DNA of 64,000 nucleotides from Bimuria novae-zelandiae CBS 107.79 (taxonomy: Eukaryota > Ascomycota > Dothideomycetes > Pleosporales > Didymosphaeriaceae). Made by a program: the position numbers and the translations under genes. Location of the stretch: positions 736,675 through 800,674 of the forward strand of contig ML976664.1 in NCBI GenBank assembly GCA_010015655.1, written 5' to 3'. How positions within the stretch are numbered: the stretch's first letter is position 1; every line of letters starts with the position of its first letter. Shown here piece after piece: positions 60,005 through 64,000 of this stretch. The notes under the pieces are model-generated. The model did no database searches. It was not told where the DNA came from and saw only the letters and a program-made list of their open reading frames with translations.

Positions 60005-63000
60005 ATACGATCCCTTACCCCCTCATATCTAATTCACCTATACAATGGAATCGACACGAAGAGTTACCCGCCAGACCTTAAAGATAGCAGGAGACCCTTA
60101 AAGCAGGTTACCACCCACAGGACCCTCTAAATAAGAGCCTCTAATAGTTACAACGCCTATAGAAGACCTAACAACACCTATAGACCTAAAGGAAGACCCC
60201 CCTACCATTATAAGTAGTAATAATAACTAATAATTAAAGGAAGTTACCCTCTAAGAACGCCTAGGCGTGCTATAGCTCTAATAACGCATCTAGGAACTAG
60301 AGGCCTCCCTAATAGTAGAGCGTTACTAATCTAAAGGCAAGACCCTAGTTAGGAATAAGATAATAACTACTAGTATCTTTAACAACTCCCCGGAGCCTAA
60401 AGAGGGTTACGGTAACCTGGACGAGGCTAAAGACATAAGCGATAACCTATTAAGCGATAGCTTAATAAAAGACGCGTCCTTAAGCTTAGATAATGCTAGT
60501 TAAGACTAATTTAGGGCCTCTGGAAGCATCCGACGCCCGCGAAAGAAGGATAGACAAGGCTAGGTCCGCACTAGCCACGATAAAGAATATTAAATCTAAA
60601 TAGTGGCTACTACCCTGGACGCACAGCTACTAAAGCTACTAAAACCCCCTTAATTTAAGGGTAGAGGTTGCAAGGAACTAAACTTATAGAAGAAGGCCTA
60701 CGAGAACTATATTAACTTCTTACCTGCCCTTAAAACTAATAAAGCGTAGGTTAGGTTCGCAGTAAAATACTTAGGAGATACATAACGTAACTACTAGAAC
60801 TAAATAGTTGCTAAGATCCTAGAGCGGAAGCGACACAGGAAAGTTACCTAGGACCTTCTATAGCAGACTATAGTAGACTCCCTAGGATTAGCCTAGAAGC
60901 GAAAGAGTGCCGCTCGCCAAAGGATTAAGGTAGCTAAACAAGATAAGAAGACCCCTATAGAACTCCTTAGCTACCTTAAGGACTAATAGGAGGAATACGA
61001 CCTAGAGAAGGCCTTAGATAATAATAATAAAGACTATATTAATAACTTCTACACGGCACTAGACAAGAAAATTTAAGAAGGCCTTAAATAGTAGCTACGC
61101 GAATAGAAGAGCCTCTTTTACTTAAAAGTAAAGGTAAATATATATTAGTAAGCGTTAAAACCTTACAAGTTAGGGAAATAATATATACATAATATTAATA
61201 ATAACTTCCTTAACAAGCTAGCTAACGAAAGGCGCGATCGAAAGCGATCTAGGTTAAATAATATAAGACTATACTAGAGACGCCACGATAGCAACTGTCG
61301 TAATAAGAATAATAAGAAGAAGGCTTAGGCAGTAGAGGATAGGGACAAGGACTAATACTTCTACTACCACGAACTAGGCCATTATAAGGCGTCCTGTTTA
61401 AAGTACAAGGCCAAGGCGGGGAAAGACAAGCTATAGACTAGGAGGCCTAATAGTCTATAGGCAAGATTAACTATAACAAGGATTAATAATAACTAGTTAT
61501 AGCTATAAGGACCCCTAGGAATAGGAGTGGTAGCTTACTAATCGCGCTAGACGGTGAAGTACAGCACTAGGGTAACTAATAATAAATTAAAGCCCTAGTA
61601 GACTGCGGAGCCAAAGCGAATTTCGTTAGCAGTAATCTAATAAAGTGGTTAGGGGTTACGGTAATAATAATAAAAGGCAAACGCTACGTAGCGCTAAATA
61701 GACAAGACTTAGGCGTTCTAGGCTAGGCGAAGCTCCCCTATACTATTACAAATAGTCGCGGTAAAACTGAGAGCGATAGTTGCCTGTTTATAGTTAGTAA
61801 TATTAGTAGATTTGACATGGTCCTAGGAATGCCCTAGCTAGCAGAATAGAACCCCATCGTAAAGTTCTATAATAAGACCATCCGCTTCGCCTATGGGAAG
61901 CGCAAATAGACTAAGATCTCTACTAAATTAGCAAAAGAGTTCGCCGGCATGGCTAAAGATATAGTAAATAATTATTTTATTATATATGCCACCCTAAAGG
62001 ACATATTAGGAGGCCTACCTGGGACGCTACCTAAAGAATACTAGGGATAATAGGAGGAAGCCTTCTCTAAAGAAGCCGCGAGCATCCTTGCCGACCATAA
62101 CCCCTACGAGATAAAGATCGATATTAAGGAAGGCAAGAAAGTGCCTTTTAGACTACTCTATAGTCTATTAGAGTTAGAGTTAGCAGTTCTGCGCGACTAT
62201 ATCTAAAAGAACCTTAAATAGGGCTTTATTTAACTATCGCGATTAAGTGCTAGGGCACTAATCCTTTTCGCAAAGAAAAAGGATAGAGGCCTCCGCCTTT
62301 ACGTTAACTATAGGGGACTAAATGCAGTTATAATAAAGAACTAATACTTACTTCCCTTAATATAGGAATCCCTTAACTAACTAGGGGATGCCTAGATCTA
62401 CACTAAACTAGACCTAAGGGACGCCTACTACCGCGTCTAAATTAGGGCAGGAGATAAATGGAAGACGGCCTTCTAAACAAGGTATAAATAGTACAAATAT
62501 ATAGTAATGCCTTTTAGCTTGATAAACGCGCCTGCGACCTTCTAAAGCCATATTAATAACACACTATTAGACCTTCTCGATATCTACTATATTATATACC
62601 TCGACGATATCCTTATCTACTCTAAGATAAAGGAGGAATACATCCAGCACGTTTAGATAGTGCTAGAACGCCTTATTAAACGCTAACTATACGCCAAACT
62701 ATCTAAATGCAAATTCCACACACGCAAGGTGGGATACCTAAGCTTTATAGTATCCCTAGATAGCGTAGAGATAGAGGAGGACCGCGTCGCCTCTATAAAA
62801 AATTAGCCTAAACTAAACTTAGTCTAAGTAGTTAAGATCTTCCTTGGCTTTGCTAACTACTATTAAAGGTTTATAGAAGGATTCTCTCGAGTGGCGGCAC
62901 CCCTTCACGCCCTAACGAGAAGGCTAGAGGGAGCTACTAAGAGTAGATAGTAATAAAAACTTAAGAAATTAGTTATAATAAGCCTACTAAAGCAGGCTAA

Positions 63001-64000
63001 GGCCTCTTTTTACTAGCTAAAAGAGAGCTTCATGCGAGGGCCCTTACTAGCCTACTTTAACCCTAAAAGACCCTTAAGAGTAGAAACTAACGCTTTAGGT
63101 TTCGCGATCTCGGGTATCTTAAGCTAACCGTAACTAGACAAACATAGAAAGCTATAATAGCACCTAGTTACTTTTTATTCGCGCAAGATAAACTAGGCAG
63201 GACGAAACTACGACACGCATAATAGCGAGTTACTAGTAATTATTAAAGCTTTTAAGTATTAGTAACACTACCTAGAGGGTGTTAATAAGAAGGTTAAGCT
63301 TTTAACTAACTATGCCAACCTGCAAGGGTTCATGTCTATAAAAGTCCTAACTAGATAATAGGCAAGGTAGGCTAAATAGCTCGCAACGTTTAATTTTAAA
63401 ATTAAACACTATCTAGAAAGGATAAATCCCGCTAACAGACTATCGCGGAGACCTAACTACAAGTTAAAGGAGGAAACAAGCTTAGGCGGGACAGGCAGTT
63501 CTTAGTAAAGACTCCTTAAGGCCCTATAGCACAAGTTATAGCTAAAAGGCAACGCTTTAAACGAAGCAGGCGTGGCAGGCAGCCTATAGCCACTAAAGTA
63601 GGCAGGAAGCCCTAGACTAGTGGCAGTAACAAGGGTTGCTAGACCTAGAACGTTAGTAACTAAGGAGGCGGCGGTAAACAATTTAGTAAGCGCTTACCTT
63701 ATAGTAGAGCTATTAAAGAGAAATAGCTAGGGGGACGAAACTATAGAACGAATCCTCTAGTACCTCTAAGGGCCAGAGATAGCAAAGCCAGAATGGCTAA
63801 AGCGCTAGATAATTGGACTAGCCAACCTATTATAGTACGAGAATAGGCTATACGTGCCACCTCTAGTAAGGGTACACGTCCTTTAATAATGCTACAATAA
63901 CCCTCTCGCGGGCTATTTTAGCTTTATTAGAACCTTAGAGCTAGTGCTGCAAGAGTTTTAGTGGCCTAGTATTTAATAATATATAAAAGACTACGTCTAG
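59832..64000 (+). mobile_element. Ty3/Gypsy element 5 (plus strand), runs off the window
   Basis: A 5' LTR (59832-60004) begins tgtcacgagtcgtagg. Gag starts at ATG 60045 (MESTRRVTRQTLKIAGDP) and has a degraded CCHC knuckle near 61,350 (ELGHYKASC). RT shows LRLYVNYRGLN near 62,290 and an intact YLDDILIYS at 62597 onward. The RNase H region follows (about 62,900-63,400) and an integrase H2C2-type segment (NPLAGYFSFIRTLELVLQEF) lies at 63,900-63,960, close to the window end. Stops are still frequent (TAG, TAA). It is inserted in Gypsy 4 after 59831. Confidence 0.88.

Larger units (their letters stand above)
31040..64000. other. gene-free, RIP-mutated transposon compartment
   Basis: No host gene is recognisable. 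Dinucleotide use is skewed to TpA with few CpA sites, in contrast to the first 31 kb. Nearly all mutated frames stop at TAG or TAA. Islands of balanced composition remain at 32,340-32,640, 42,233-42,660, 47,435-47,660, 50,142-51,914, 53,681-53,922 and 59,194-59,579, which are mostly young or small insertions. Confidence 0.85.

Noticed and set aside
31040..64000. CRISPR-like or other repeat array in the AT-rich half
   Set aside because: Recurring words (ttag, ctta, tagct) come from the base composition and related transposons; no regularly spaced repeat was seen.

Overview
The window comes from a filamentous ascomycete (Pezizomycotina, most likely a dothideomycete; the class is inference). Short introns of about 45-95 bp carry GT..AG ends and CTAAC/CTGAC branch points, the H2A ends in SQEL, and all recognised genes are conserved fungal housekeeping genes. 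The window has two compartments that meet near 31.0 kb.

Compartment 1 (1-31,000) is gene-rich with balanced base composition. It holds 12 recognisable genes, for which exon structures could be rebuilt: KGD2 (2-oxoglutarate dehydrogenase E2), an NDUFB9-type complex I subunit, histones H2A and H2B, ATG4, an SQS1-like R3H/G-patch protein, a SAP1/YTA6-like MIT-AAA ATPase, an MRS3/4-type mitochondrial iron carrier, mitochondrial AsnRS (SLM5), a TIGR02452/PARG-like protein, COA6, SYS1 and TFC4 (TFIIIC), which makes 13 including both histones. Four pairs are divergent and share a short promoter region: KGD2/NDUFB9, H2A/H2B, ATG4/SQS1 and COA6/SYS1. Five products act in mitochondria.

Compartment 2 (about 31,000-64,000) is a gene-free, AT-rich, TpA-rich mass of nested transposons. 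The mutation pattern is that of repeat-induced point mutation (RIP): open frames are cut by TAG/TAA where Gln or Trp codons are expected, and reverse-transcriptase Asp residues have become Asn. It contains one complete Copia element with 242-bp LTRs and a 5-bp target duplication (TSD); three minus-strand Ty3/Gypsy chromovirus relics with chromodomain remnants; two plus-strand Gypsy elements, of which the last runs off the window; a Tc1-type element with TIRs and TA duplications; a pogo/Fot-type element whose transposase is cut by only five nonsense codons; and several solo LTRs, two with perfect TSDs. The nesting gives an order of events: chromovirus 3 was hit by Gypsy 4, which was hit by a solo-LTR element and by Gypsy 5.

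The least explained features are ORF-like tracts antisense to the 3' end of all three chromovirus relics, a GC-rich 50-bp palindrome inside a degraded LTR, a head-to-head LTR palindrome, and insertions that have largely escaped RIP.
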